A stretch of DNA of 64,000 nt from Gammaproteobacteria bacterium (GCA_016718385.1 JADKDK010000002.1:186001-250000); one strand, 5' to 3'; shown: positions 1 to 9,091, counted from the first letter of the stretch. A program made the numbers and translations. Notes: generated from the letters alone by a model not told the origin.

Positions 1-347
1 ACTTCGCCAGCGGCGTGTCCAGCAGTGCTTCGCGCAAACGGTGCTTGGGGACTTCGATCTCTTCGCCCTTGCTGTACGCCTTGAGCGCCCAGCGTTGCGA
101 GTGTTTGCCCCAGTAGATGGTCCCTCCTTTCATTTGCGGCCGGCCGTGCCGCGTTCTGGATTTGTACTCTGCGGCCCGGATCCACGCCAGCACATCCGAG
201 CGCGTCGGCAGTTCAAACGCCTGATTGATATCGACGGTGCTGATCCGGTACGCCCCGGATCGCACGGCCTCGAGGTCGGCCACGGATGGCGCAATATCGA
301 GTCGGCAACAGATCGCGGTAAAGGCATCGTAGACCAGCGCCATCAGG
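1..347 (-). pseudogene. Phage replication initiation protein (II/X family), C-terminal part, split by IS66
   Basis: The minus strand reads openly from the IS boundary to the window edge. It contains STVDINQAFELP, RSDVLAWIRAAE, GGTIYWGKHSQRWALKAYSK and KHRLREALLD, which match the pattern of the filamentous-phage gene II / gene X replication protein (Phage_X / Phage_CRI families). In phage this protein nicks the plus-strand origin to start rolling-circle replication. This segment is the continuation of 3033-3291: with the IS and one target copy removed the two halves join in frame as ...DDLMALVYDAF.... There is no stop before the window edge, so the true end lies outside. Family call is from remembered family pattern, not from a search. 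Confidence 0.75.
340..347. repeat. Left 8-bp target-site duplication of IS66 element
   Basis: CCATCAGG lies directly outside the left terminal repeat and is identical to 3033-3040. Removing the IS and one copy restores the phage replication reading frame. Confidence 0.93.
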
Positions 348-368
348 GTAAGCGTCCGGTGAACACCG
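348..368 (+). repeat. IS66 left terminal inverted repeat
   Basis: Starts GTAAGCGTCCGGTGA and pairs with the reverse complement of 3012-3032 at 20 of 21 positions. IS66 elements typically begin with GTAAGCG. Confidence 0.9.
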
Positions 369-444
369 TCTCGACGACACGGTAGCGCGGCGCGACGATA
401 CTGCCCCGGAGAGGGCACAACCCATTTGTGTCCACAAGCAGTTC

Positions 445-842
445 ATGGACACAAACCCACTCAATGCGATTCGCCCTGGCAGTGTCCGGGGTCCTTACCG
501 CCGCCACAGCCTCGCGTTCAAGCGCGCGGTGGTCGAACTGGCCCTGCAGCCGGGCGCATCGGTTGCCCGCATTGCACGCGAGCACGACCTGAACACCAAC
601 CGGTGTTCGGGTGGCGCCGCGCTACCAGAGATGGCCTGCTCGGTGAGTCGGGATCCCCGGCCCTGCTGCCGGTGGAGATCATGTCTGCACCGCTCGCCGA
701 GACGGCGGATGGCGAACCGACTGCGCGTGCGCAAACGGGTGACGGTGTGCTGGTGATCGAATCCCGTCACGGACGCCTGCGCGTGCAGGGGCGCGCAGAC
801 GCCATGACGCTGCGCCTCGTGCTGGAGCAACTGCTGCGATGA
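445..842 (+). pseudogene. tnpA: IS66 TnpA (Orf1), frameshifted
   Basis: The N-terminal part reads RRHSLAFKRAVVELALQPGA and ARIAREHDLNTN, the helix-turn-helix start of IS66 Orf1 / transposase IS3-like proteins. The frame is lost near 602, where one base appears to be missing. It continues in the next frame with VFGWRR and ends with MTLRLVLEQLLR at a TGA that overlaps the tnpB ATG. TnpA is the DNA-binding accessory protein of IS66 transposition. Whether the shift is real decay or a sequence error cannot be told from the window. Confidence 0.8.
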
Positions 843-1184
843 TCGCGCTGCCGGCGGGTACGCGCGTCTGGCTGGCCGCCGGCGCGACGGATATGCGCCG
901 CGGCTTCGATGGCCTGGCTGCCCTGGTGCAGACACAGCTACTCGCGGATCCGTTCTCCGGACAGCTGTTTGTCTTCCGCGGTCGCCGCGGTGATCGCCTC
1001 AAGGTGCTGTGGTGGGACGGTGACGGGATGTGCTTGTTCGCCAAGCGGCTGGAGCGTGGCCACTTCGTCTGGCCGCAGACCCGCAGAAGGCAAGGTCGCG
1101 CTCTCGCCGGCGCAGCTCTCGATGTTGCTCGAAGGCATCGATTGGCGCCGACCGGTGCGCACCGCACCGACGCTCGCCGTGTAA
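839..1184 (+). pseudogene. tnpB: IS66 TnpB (Orf2), frameshifted
   Basis: Reads MIALPAGTRVWLAAGATDMR, then LFVFRGRRGDRLKVLWWDGD and GMCLFAKRLERGHFVWP, the highly conserved IS66 Orf2 core. One extra C near 1080 shifts the frame. The remainder (EGKVALSPAQLSMLLEGIDW) is found in the next frame and ends at 1184. About 115 residues when repaired, the normal size. TnpB is required for IS66 transposition but its biochemical role is not settled. Confidence 0.88.
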
Positions 1185-1236
1185 ATTCACCACGCCTTTT
1201 GCCGCGAGTTCTGCGCGCATTGATTAAAATGCCCGC

Positions 1237-2757
1237 ATGACGCGCGCTGCTGAAAAACCACGCCGATGACACCGCCACGCTCAAGGCGGTCATTGCCTCG
1301 CAGCGCAGCGAGATCGAGCACCTGAAGCTGGTCGTTGCCAAGCTCCAGCGCCTGCAATTCGGTCGACGCGCGGAGCGCCTCGACGTCAGTATCGATCAAT
1401 TGAACCTGCTGGCCGACGCGCCATCGAGTGCGGGCACAGCGCCTGTCTTGCCGAGTCTGGAGGCGCCGCGCCCCGAGCGTCGAAAGCCGGTACGCAAACC
1501 GCTTCCCGCCCACCGCGCGCGAGACGCTGATACACACCGGCACTGACAGCTGCTGCCCGGACTGCGGTGGTCGCCTGCGCCAGATCGGGGAAGACGTCGC
1601 CGAGATGCTCGAGTACGTGCCGGCGCGTTTCAAGGTCATCCGCCATGTGCGCCCGAAGCTGGCCTGTGGTCGCTGCGACACGATCGTGCAGGCCGCTGCC
1701 CCGCAGCGCCCGATCGCGCGCGGCATGGCCGGGCCGGGTCTGCTGGCGCATGTGCTGGTCGCGAAGTACTGCGACCACCTGCCGCTGTACCGCCAGAGCG
1801 CGATCTATGCGCGCGAGGACGTCGACCTGCCACGCTCGACACTGGCCGGCTGGGTGGGCGAGAGCGCGGCGCTGCTGCAACCGCTGGTGGAGGCCATCCG
1901 GCGCCACGTGCTCGCGGGTGCGACGCTGCACGCCGATGACACGCCGGTGCCAGTGCTCGAGCCCGGCCGCGGCCTGCACCAAGACGGCACGACTCTGGAC
2001 GTACGTGCGCGATGAGCGACCTGCGAAGGGCGAAGCGGCCCCGGCGGTGTGGTTCGCGTATTCGCCGGATCGCAAGGGCGCGCATCCGCAGCAACACCTG
2101 AAGACCTTCCGCGGCACGCTGCACGCCGACGGCTACGCCGGGTTCGGCCAGCTGTTCGTGAGCCAGGAGATCACCGAGTCCGCGTGCTGGGCGCACGCGC
2201 GGCGCAAGCTCTACGAGGTACACCAGGCGCAGGCCAGTCCGTTGGCCGCGACCGCGCTGACCCACATCAGCGCGTTGTATGCGATCGAAGCCGAGATCCG
2301 TGGCCGCCCACCCGATCAGCGTCGCGCGGTCCGTCAGGCACGTGCCGCACCGCTGCTCGGCGCCTTGCGCGAGTGGCTGGAGCACAGCCTCGAACAAGTG
2401 TCGCGCAAATCCGGGCTCGCCGAGGCGGTGCGTTACGCCTTGGGGCGCTGGCCGGCGTTGACGCGATACTGCGACGACGGTCGGCTCGAGATCGACAACA
2501 ACGCCGCCGAGCGGGCATTGCGCCCGGTGGCTCTCGGGCGCAAGAACTACCTCTTTGCCGGCTCGGACCCGGGCGGCGATCGTGCGGCTGCGATGTACAC
2601 GCTGCTGGGCACGGCGAAGCTCAATGGTCTCGACCCCGAGGCGTATCTGCGCCATGTGCTGGCACGCATTGCCGAGCACCCGATCAACCGTATCGACGCG
2701 CTGTTGCCGTGGAACGTTGTCGAGCAACTCGTCGAACCAGAGCGGATAGCCGCATGA
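1237..2757 (+). pseudogene. tnpC: IS66 TnpC transposase (DDE), frameshifted
   Basis: The repaired protein is about 505 residues. It has an N-terminal coiled region (AVIASQRSEIEHLKLVVAKL), a zinc-binding segment (CCPDCGG and CGRCD), and a DDE transposase core with Asp in LHADDTPVP, Asp in LHADGYAGF and Glu in IDNNAAERALRP. The C-terminal IS66 tail LLPWNVV is present. Single-base shifts occur near 1245, near 1495 and near 1985. All three coding frames are used in turn, so no intact transposase is encoded by the sequence as given. The TGA overlaps the ATG of the small downstream ORF. Confidence 0.88.
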
Positions 2758-2998
2758 GCAAGAAACCTGCTGCGCTGCCCGGCCAAACCTGCAGGCGCTC
2801 ATCGACGATCACGGATCCTTCGTCGTCGGTTACGTATCACCGATACCGTGCGCCGCCATCGCCAGCGACCAGCACAACATGCTTGCTGCCCCGGTGCGCC
2901 GTCGAGGGGGAGGCGCTGACCGACTGCTCGGGCGGCTGGAAGCCGCTGTCGCAAAGGCGTATGACGAGCAAATCTACACCGACGAGATCAACGGATAA
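2754..2998 (+). pseudogene. Small IS66-associated accessory ORF, frameshifted
   Basis: Starts MSKKPAALPGQ at the ATGA overlap with tnpC. After one or more frameshifts the sequence reads ALIDDHGSFVVGYVSPIPCA and IASDQHNMLAA, then AVAKAYDEQIYTDEING before TAA. Small ORFs with this pattern occur downstream of tnpC in some IS66 copies. Function is unknown to me. It lies entirely inside the IS, so it moves with it. Confidence 0.55.
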
Positions 2999-3011
2999 GC
3001 CGCCGACAACC

Positions 3012-3032
3012 CGGTGCTCACCGGACGCTTAC
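3012..3032 (-). repeat. IS66 right terminal inverted repeat
   Basis: Ends ACCGGACGCTTAC and is the inverted partner of 348-368. Confidence 0.9.
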
Positions 3033-3040
3033 CCATCAGG
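3033..3040. repeat. Right 8-bp target-site duplication of IS66 element
   Basis: CCATCAGG lies directly outside the right terminal repeat and is identical to 340-347. Eight bases is the usual duplication size for the IS66 family. Confidence 0.93.
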
Positions 3041-3291
3041 TCATCGCTGCCGAAGATATTGTGGCCCTGCAGGAACTTCGACGGGTTGCCGGACAGGGAC
3101 AGATGGGTGGCCATGCCCTGCCCGTCCCCGCCCACGCTGCGCACCGAGATGCCCTGCTCATGGGTGCCTTCGACCTGAACGCGGCAACTGGTCTGCCACT
3201 CAATTTGGCCGTCTGGATCGAGCTTGACCACATGGCCCGCGTTCAGCGGCGCATGCCCGCAAGGGAGCTTTGCCGCGACCCAATCGATCAC
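3033..3291 (-). pseudogene. Phage replication initiation protein (II/X family), N-terminal part, split by IS66
   Basis: Begins at a GTG (3291-3289) preceded by a GAGGGGG-like ribosome site and reads VIDWVAAKLPCGHAPL, then GISVRSVGGDGQGMATHL and SLSGNPSKFLQGHNIFGSDD, the conserved N-terminal block of filamentous-phage II/X replication proteins. The coding sequence runs into the right target duplication of the IS66-family element and resumes at 347. As it stands the gene cannot make a full initiator, so the phage should be unable to replicate unless another copy exists. A longer start (TTG at 3315) is possible but the family normally starts with xIDW. Confidence 0.75.
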
Positions 3292-3490
3292 GCCAGCCCC
3301 CTCGCCCAGTCTCAAAATGAGACCAAAGGCGGGTATTACTAGACTTTCCGCCTCCCGAATCCACCGATGCCAAAACCCTAGTCAATGACCCTGTAGGGGC
3401 AATTTATCTGCCCCCTACAGGAATAGTCAATGCCGCAGGGTCATTTTGCAGGGCTATGATCCGCTCCACAGGGGTTAAATCGGGGTCATT
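3292..3490. promoter_or_regulatory. Divergent control region of phage replication gene and repressor
   Basis: This 199-bp gap separates the leftward replication gene from the rightward repressor. Seen: an inverted repeat at 3390-3400 / 3410-3421 (CCTGTAGGGGC against GCCCCCTACAGG), a repeated TAGTCAATG at 3379-3387 and 3424-3432, and TGACCCTG (3386-3393) inverted as CAGGGTCA (3436-3443). Such nested repeats between divergent genes are typical of repressor operators. Inference only: they may be the binding sites of the neighbouring XRE protein. Confidence 0.45.
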
Positions 3491-3882
3491 ATGTCTCTGG
3501 GAACTAACTTAATGCGACTCCGCAGGCTGGAAGTCATGGACTCAAGGTCAGCTATCGGATGCGTCAGGGGTCAAGGTCGGCATATCTCCAAACTCGAGCG
3601 GGACGACGACACCGACCCGAAGCTCTCGACCATCTACAAGCTCATGAACGCGCTGGGCTGCTCTGCTGACGATTTGCTGACCGACGGCGAGCGGGTCGGC
3701 CCCAGCGGCCGCTTGCAGGGAGCCTTCAAACGGGCCGAGGAACTCCCGGAAGAGCGCCAAGAGATCATCCTGCACTGGTCGAGACGTACTGCACCGCCTA
3801 CGGACTGCAGAAGGTGCTGGGCGACCAGGTGGTCATTCCCCTGCCGGGGCTGCTCCAGCGCAAGTCGAAGCCGGCGCCCTGA
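3491..3882 (+). pseudogene. XRE-type phage repressor, frameshifted
   Basis: Starts MSLGTNLMRLR. After compensating shifts near 3540 and 3580 it reads TQGQLSDASGVKVG, then HISKLERDDDTDPKL, STIYKLMNALGCSADDLLTD and RAEELPEERQEIIL. This is a Cro/CI-type helix-turn-helix with a short C-terminal extension. A third shift near 3777 moves the end into another frame (VETYCTAYGLQKVL, VVIPLPGLL) and a stop at 3882. Position next to and divergent from the replication gene suggests a lysogeny repressor. It is either decayed or affected by sequence errors. Confidence 0.65.
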
Positions 3883-4191
3883 TCCGGTCCCGATGCTTCG
3901 GAGAGTCTCACCCATGAGGCAGAGGGGCGGTGTTACAAGAACCGCCACTGCCAGCGGCAAGGCTGCAATCGGTTGATTAGGCGGCGATGGTGGCTCGATC
4001 AGCGGGGACAGTAGCCGACAGCCTCGACGCCCTGCCCGACGTTGTCGGGGGCCGGGGTCTCGGCCTGCGGCCTCGCGTTCCGGCGGCGGCCAGGTCGGCG
4101 CACTTCCTCCGTGTCGGCGCGCCGCCTAATTGCCCGCTGCGCGGGCAAAACTTCCAGATATGCGCCTTTAGTCAAGAAGGAAAATCAAACC
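3883..4191. other. Phage intergenic stretch with small hairpins
   Basis: No convincing gene is seen in this 309-bp stretch. Short perfect hairpins occur at 3926-3946 (GGCGGT stem), 4035-4049 (CCCGAC stem, 3-base loop) and 4132-4146 (GCCCGC stem, 3-base loop). None has a following T-run, so they are not good intrinsic terminators. In filamentous phages the replication origin is made of such hairpins, but no nick site could be recognised. Confidence 0.4.
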
Positions 4192-4515
4192 GTGAATCCG
4201 ATGGAACTGTTTTTTGCGATCGTCGTTTCGCTGCTTCTTATCGCCGCAGCGAGGATGATTTTTAAGCGCGGCCTTATAGGCGCCATACTCGGCGGGAGCA
4301 TAGAAAAAACATATGGAGATTTTTATTCCTCCAAAACAGGCATGGTCACACACCGTTTTAAAGTCCATCGGGTCATCAAGAAAAACAGTCCGCATGTAGT
4401 TATCGAGTACCGCCAAGGCTCTTTCGGTAGCGGCAAGTTGATCCCAATCGAACTATCCAAACAAGACGCAGAAAAATTGGCTGACTTCCTGAAAGCCGCA
4501 GCCGACGAAATATGA
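4192..4515 (+). CDS. Small membrane-anchored protein of unknown function (phage cargo?)
   Basis: Starts at GTG 4192 with AAGAAGGAA 8 bases upstream; an ATG at 4201 is the alternative. The 107-residue product has one hydrophobic N-terminal segment (MELFFAIVVSLLLIAAA) followed by a basic turn and a soluble, mixed-charge domain ending KQDAEKLADFLKAAADEI. This suggests a single membrane anchor with a cytoplasmic domain. It lies just inside the presumed prophage boundary and its codon use is AT-richer than the chromosome. It resembles no family I can name. Inferred to be accessory cargo of the prophage. Confidence 0.6.
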   Translation: MNPMELFFAIVVSLLLIAAARMIFKRGLIGAILGGSIEKTYGDFYSSKTGMVTHRFKVHRVIKKNSPHVVIEYRQGSFGSGKLIPIELSKQDAEKLADFLKAAADEI

Positions 4516-4545
4516 CATGCATTCAAAATGCTGCGCGTTGCTGCG

Positions 4546-4573
4546 CCTATGCCCTCTATACATTATGCGCACT
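4546..4573 (-). other. dif-like XerC arm plus central hexamer; probable prophage attachment junction
   Basis: Read on the minus strand, 16 of the first 17 bases (AGTGCGCATAATGTATA) match the XerC arm and central region of E. coli dif, while the XerD arm side matches only 2 of 11. Established: some Xer-using phage sites lack a consensus XerD arm. The degenerate arm points toward the prophage (left) and the good XerC arm toward the chromosome (right), as expected for a phage-chromosome junction. The matching left junction is outside the window. Confidence 0.6.
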
Positions 4574-4863
4574 CAATGATGTGCACGGTGGGGTCGCTCC
4601 GGCACTGCTGCTTCTCCGTTCCTGCGGGTTTAACCGGACGCCTGCTCCCGTTGATATATGTCAATGCTCAGTCACGTCCGTACCGCTGACTCGCTTGACA
4701 TGTGAGGTTGCAACGAATTAACTAGTCGAGAACAGTGTTCTCGGCGGGCAGCAATTTCCGGTCCGAGGAGCAATGCATGGTTTTGTGACCGAATTTCAGC
4801 ACTCGATACGCCGCCGGGTTCGTGGATCAACGCCGCAGTCAATCAGCACAAAAAGGCCAAGCC
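4574..4863. other. Intergenic region between prophage edge and hydroxylase gene
   Basis: No convincing gene is seen. A near-perfect 15-bp palindrome at 4728-4742 (GAGAACAGTGTTCTC) could be a regulator-binding site for the following gene. It does not fit the LexA box (CTGT-N8-ACAG). Confidence 0.35.
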
Positions 4864-5665
4864 ATGGTGGATACATCCATCTTTTCCTCGATCCTGGAGC
4901 ACTACCAGGGGTTGCTGTCCGTCTATACGGCCGTGGGAATCATGGCGGTTGTCTTCATTGGCAAGCGCCTGCTGTTGCTGATCCCCGCGATAAGGCAAAC
5001 CCAGGCTCTAAACAAGAAGGCTTGCGAAGAGAGAAACACCCGCAGTTTCTACCCGCGTGTTCAAAGAGAGTCCGCGTCTGGGGCCTGTTGACCGGATGTG
5101 GTGATCTTCGCGCTCGTGCTGCCCTTTGTCTTACCGAAGCCCAGCCGTGGTGGAAGATGCTGCTGGATATCTTCGCCATCCTGATGGTGTACGACTTTTT
5201 CTACTACCTGACGCACCGCTTCCTGTTCCACGACGGCCCCCTGGGCGGACCGCTGATCTGGGTCCACGCCGTGCACCATCAACAACGCAATCCCTGCCGG
5301 GCCGATTCCAGCTATCTGCATCCGCTGGAGCCCGTGCTGGGGCTGGCTCTCTACGCCGCCACCATTGCCGTGCTGGCTGCGCCCTGGGCAGATTCCATGT
5401 TGCGACCATCGTGATTACCTGGGTCGCGTTCTCGGAGATCAACCTGCACAACCACGATTTGATGGAGGAAGATCGTTTCCCGTTCAAGTACCTGAAGTAC
5501 ATGTCGTTCATGCATCACGTCCACCACGCACGGTTCACGGCGGGTAACTTTGCCACCATATCGCTGTTCTACGACTGGCTGTTCGGCACTTACGACACCG
5601 GTAACGGCTACAAGAAAAAAGTGGTGGTAGCCGGTGTGGATTCCCCCTCTCGGGAGGCGCGCTGA
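4864..5665 (+). pseudogene. Sterol desaturase / fatty acid hydroxylase family protein, frameshifted
   Basis: The repaired protein (about 265 residues) starts MVDTSIFSSILEHYQ with an N-terminal membrane segment. It carries the three histidine clusters of the diiron membrane hydroxylase family: YLTHRFLFHD, HAVHHQQRNP, and MHHVHHARFTAGNF near the C terminus. Such enzymes use O2 to hydroxylate or desaturate lipids in the membrane. The coding frame changes near 5075 and near 5390. The conserved motifs are all present, so the breaks may be sequence errors. The substrate cannot be told. Confidence 0.8.
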
Positions 5666-5753
5666 GGAATTGGCTGCAGATGAATGACGCCAATTGACGC
5701 CGGCTCTACCGGCGGCCACAATGCCGGCTTATCCACGACGCCGCGCATTGCCC

Positions 5754-7720
5754 ATGAGATCGATAGACGAACCCCGTGTGCCCGGAATCGGCAAACTGCT
5801 GCAGGGCTGTCTGCTGTTGGCGGCAACGATGACTGCGCAGGCTGCCAGCGCTGCCGAGTCGGTGGTGGATCAGCACCAACTCGGTACGAAATATTCGCCG
5901 CTGACGCAGATCAACAAGGACAACGTGGCGAATCTCGAACTGGCCTGGGAGTATCACACCGGCGATCTCCCGCCAGCCGATTTGAGGAACCTGCTGATAG
6001 CGTTTGAAGACCAGCCGAGCCTGATCGAGGGCAACCGGTGGTTTGCTCCACCACGCGCCGGGTGATTGCGCTGGATCCGCAGACCGGCAAGGAGCGTTGG
6101 AGCTTTTGACCCGCAGGATCCGCTGGAGGGCAAGAAGATCGGCATGCGCAAATGCCGCGGTGTGTCGAACTGGGTCGATCGCGAGGCCGCTGACGGCGCC
6201 GCCTGCAAATCGCGCATTTTCGTCGGCACCGCCGATTACCGGCTGGTGGCCATCGATGCAAACAACGGCAAGCCGTGCGAAGGCTTCGGCGACAACGGCG
6301 TCGTGAGGATGCCCGCGAGCAAGCCGGAGCTGTTCCCCGGCGAACTGGTGGCAACCTCGCATCCGGCCGTGGTCAACGATGTGCTGGTCGTCGGTTCGGC
6401 CGTCGCCGACAACCAGCGCGTGGATGCCCCAGCGGCCGCGTGCTGGCCTTCGATGCCCGCACCGGCAAGCAGCTGTGGAGTTCGACCCGGTGCCCTCGCA
6501 GTCCGGCCGATCCGGCCGCCGAGCTGGGCGCAGGCACGGGCGAAGGCTACGGCGGCGGCAATGTCTGGTCGTCGATGGCGGTCGATCAGGAGCTCGATCT
6601 CGTCTACCTCCCGACCACCAGCCCGTCGGGCGATTTCTATGGCGGCGACCGTGCCGGCGACAACAATTACACGACCTCGGTCGTCGCGCTGCGCGGTGCA
6701 ACCGGCGAAGTGGCGTGGCACTTCCAGGTCGTGCACCACAACGTGTTCGATTTCGACGTGCCGTCGCAGCCGATGCTGATCGACTTTCCGCACAACGGCG
6801 CGATGGTTCCGGCGCTGGTGCAGAACACCAAGATGGGGCTTATCTTCGTCTTCGACCGCGCTACCGGCGCGCCGCTGGTCCTGATCGAAGAGCGCCCCGT
6901 GCCCCGTGACGTCAGGGTCGGGGCGAAGTGCTGTCGCCGACCCAACCGTTTCCCGTCGGCATGCCCGCGCTCGGACCGCTGGGATTCTCTCCCGAGGACG
7001 CGTGGGATTCACGCCGGTCGACAGATGGCTGTGTCGCGAAAGGATCGAGGAGCTCAACTACGGGACCGATCTACACGCCTCCCAGCGAAAAGGGAACGAT
7101 CTTCTCGCCATCCGTCGGCGGCGGTCCCAACTGGGGTGGCGGCGCCTATGACCCGCAGAGCCACATCATGGTGGTTCCGTCCAATCGCGTACCCGTGGTC
7201 GTGACGCTGATCCGCCGGGAGAACGCCGTGCCCGACGAGACCCAGACCATTGAAGCCGGCGCCGCCATGACCTTCGCCAATGCGGGAGCTCCCTATGTTC
7301 CCAAGGTGGAGCCGCTTCTGTCTCCCCTGGGCGCCCCCTGCTCCGAGCCTCCCTGGGCAGCGCTGACGGCGGTGGATCTGGCCAAGGGCGAAATAGTCTG
7401 GGACGTCCCGCTGGGCAGCATCGAGAAGCTGATGCCGGTACCCATTCCGTGGGAGGCAGGCACGCCCCGGTGCCGGAGGCCCGCTGCTCACCGCGGGCGG
7501 CCCGGTTTTCATCGGCTTCACGCTCGATGACAAGCTCCGTGCGTTCAGCCTGGATACGGGCGAGGTGCTCTGGAGTGCCGGACCTCCCGCCGCCGGGACC
7601 GCGATACCCGTCACTTACGAAGCGGGTGGCGAGCAGTATGTCGTCATCGCCGCCGGTGGCCACAGCATGTTCGGCACCACGCTGGGCGATTCGGTGGTGG
7701 CCTACAAGCTCAAACGCTGA
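5754..7720 (+). pseudogene. PQQ-dependent dehydrogenase (quinoprotein), multiple frameshifts
   Basis: An N-terminal signal peptide (GCLLLAATMTAQAASA) is followed by beta-propeller blades typical of pyrroloquinoline-quinone dehydrogenases: LGTKYSPLTQINKDNVANL, VIALDPQTGKERW, GGNVWSSMAVDQELDLVYLP, GEVAWHFQVVHHNVFDFDVP, MGLIFVFDRATG and a closing VVIAAGGHSMFGTTLGDSVV. The overall pattern is that of membrane/periplasmic glucose-dehydrogenase-like quinoproteins without the N-terminal membrane domain. It would oxidise a sugar or alcohol in the periplasm and pass electrons to the respiratory chain. At least six frame changes (near 6045, 6106, 6430, 6910, 7010, 7060, 7465) break the reading frame. 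An upstream ATG at 5694 is also in frame. Confidence 0.8.
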
Positions 7721-7750
7721 TGACGTGAAGCAGCCGCTGACCACCCGGCC

Positions 7751-8987
7751 CTAGACAGCCACGTCGAACTCCATCGGCATCCCCTTGATGCCGTGGATGA
7801 AGTTCGAGCGCAGCCACTTGATCTCGCCGTCGAGGCGCGGATTGCGGATGCGCTTCGTCAGTTCCTCGAACACGATATTGAGCTGCAACCGTGCCAGTGG
7901 CTGCCGAGACAGAAATGCTCCCCGATGCCGAAGGCGCGATGGTTGTTGCGCACGTCCTCGCGCCGCGGGCGCGTGATGTCGAAGCAGTCGGGATTCTCGA
8001 ACACCGCCTCGTCGCGGCTGGCGGCCTGGTAGAACATCACCACCTTGTCGCCCGCCGCGAGCGCCTGACCGCCGACTTCCGTGGGTTGCGTGACGGTGCG
8101 CCGGAAATTGATCACGGCGGGGTTGAAGCGCAGGATCTCCTCGACCGCGTCCGGGATCAGCGTGGGATCCTCGACCATCATCCGGTATTGCTCCGGGTGT
8201 TCCATCAGCAACCGCATGCCCTGGCTGGTCATGGTGCGCGTGGTCTCGTTGCCGGCCACGATCAGCAGCAGCATGAAGCTGCGGAACTCGTCCTCGTTCA
8301 GCTTCTCGCCACCGACGCTGCCGCGCAGCAGTGCGCCGACGATGTCGTCCTGCGGGTCGTGGCGATGGTGCGCCATGATCGTGTCGGCGTACATGTACAG
8401 CTCGGCGGCGGCCATCTGCCCGTCGAGCTCGCTGAGGTTGAGATCCGGATCGTCAGCGCCGAGCATCGTGTTGGTCCACTCGAAGAACTTCGTGCGGTCC
8501 TCGATGGGCACGCCGAGGATCTCGCAGATCGTGATCAGCGGCAGCACGCAGGCCACGTCGGTCACGAATTCGCATTCGCCGCGCGGCGCGATCCGCTCGA
8601 CCGCCTCGCGCACCACCTCGCGAAAGCGCGGTGCGTAGGAATCCACCTTCGACGGCGTGAACGCGTTGCGCACGATGCGCCGGTACTTGACGTGCTCGGG
8701 CGGATCCATGTTCAGGATCATCGTGCGCATCAGCGGCAACTGGTCTTCGGGCACGTCGTTGAGGAAGGCGCTCTCGAGCGCCGAGGAGAACAGCGCCGGG
8801 TTCTTCGAGATCCGGTCGACGTCCTCCTGCAGGAAGAAGCCCCAGAAGCCCTCTCCTCCGCGCATCGGCGCATCCTGGCGTACCACGCGCGCCTCGCGCA
8901 GTTGGCGGTAGAGCTCGTCGGGCACGCCGCCGCGATGGAGATCGGGATCGCTGAGGTCGGCAAAGGGACACCGGACATGTGGAACAC
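7751..8987 (-). pseudogene. Cytochrome P450, frameshifted at both ends
   Basis: The repaired protein is about 412 residues, the usual size of a soluble bacterial P450. Seen: I-helix AGNETTR, K-helix EEILRF, and the heme-binding loop FGIGEHFCLG with the cysteine ligand near residue 360. A shift near 7893 separates the heme loop from the C-terminal helix (LARLQLNIVFEELTKRIRNP, ending at the stop at 7751). Another shift near 8968 separates the first 10 residues (MSGVP..) from the body. P450s of this type hydroxylate small hydrophobic compounds using ferredoxin. No ferredoxin gene is adjacent, and the substrate is unknown. Confidence 0.88.
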
Positions 8988-9091
8988 CTCGAAACTAATG
9001 CCTTGTAGTATCGAATCAGTCTGGCCCCCGCCCCTGCACTGTCAATCTCGTGGCGACGATTCGCAGATGACCAATTGGCAAACCGCCGGCG

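Larger units (their letters stand above)
348..3032. mobile_element. IS66-family insertion sequence (2685 bp)
   Basis: Terminal inverted repeats are seen at 348-368 and 3012-3032 (GTAAGCGTCCGGTGA start, 20 of 21 bases matching), with direct 8-bp target duplications CCATCAGG at 340-347 and 3033-3040. Both are hallmarks of IS66 elements. The inside holds tnpA, tnpB and tnpC homologues plus a fourth small ORF, linked by ATGA overlaps (839-842 and 2754-2757). Perfect target duplications suggest a fairly recent insertion, which contrasts with several frameshifts in the transposase genes. Those may be sequencing errors. Confidence 0.93.
1..4573. mobile_element. Inovirus (filamentous phage) prophage remnant, right end
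   Basis: Seen: a minus-strand II/X-type replication gene (interrupted by an IS), a divergent XRE repressor, an AT-richer small membrane-protein gene and, at the right edge, a dif-like half-site at 4546-4573. Established: filamentous phages of gammaproteobacteria often integrate at dif using host XerC/XerD and carry a replication initiator of this family next to a divergent repressor. Inferred: the window holds only the right part. Single-stranded-DNA-binding, coat and zot-like genes would be expected left of position 1 because the replication gene is read leftwards. Base composition is clearly lower in GC around 4190-4570 than in the flanking chromosome. Confidence 0.7.

Noticed and set aside
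4132..4146. Intrinsic terminator after the phage repressor
   Set aside because: The GCCCGC hairpin is not followed by a T-run in either direction.
4728..4742. LexA (SOS) operator
   Set aside because: The palindrome GAGAACAGTGTTCTC lacks the CTGT-N8-ACAG spacing of the LexA box.
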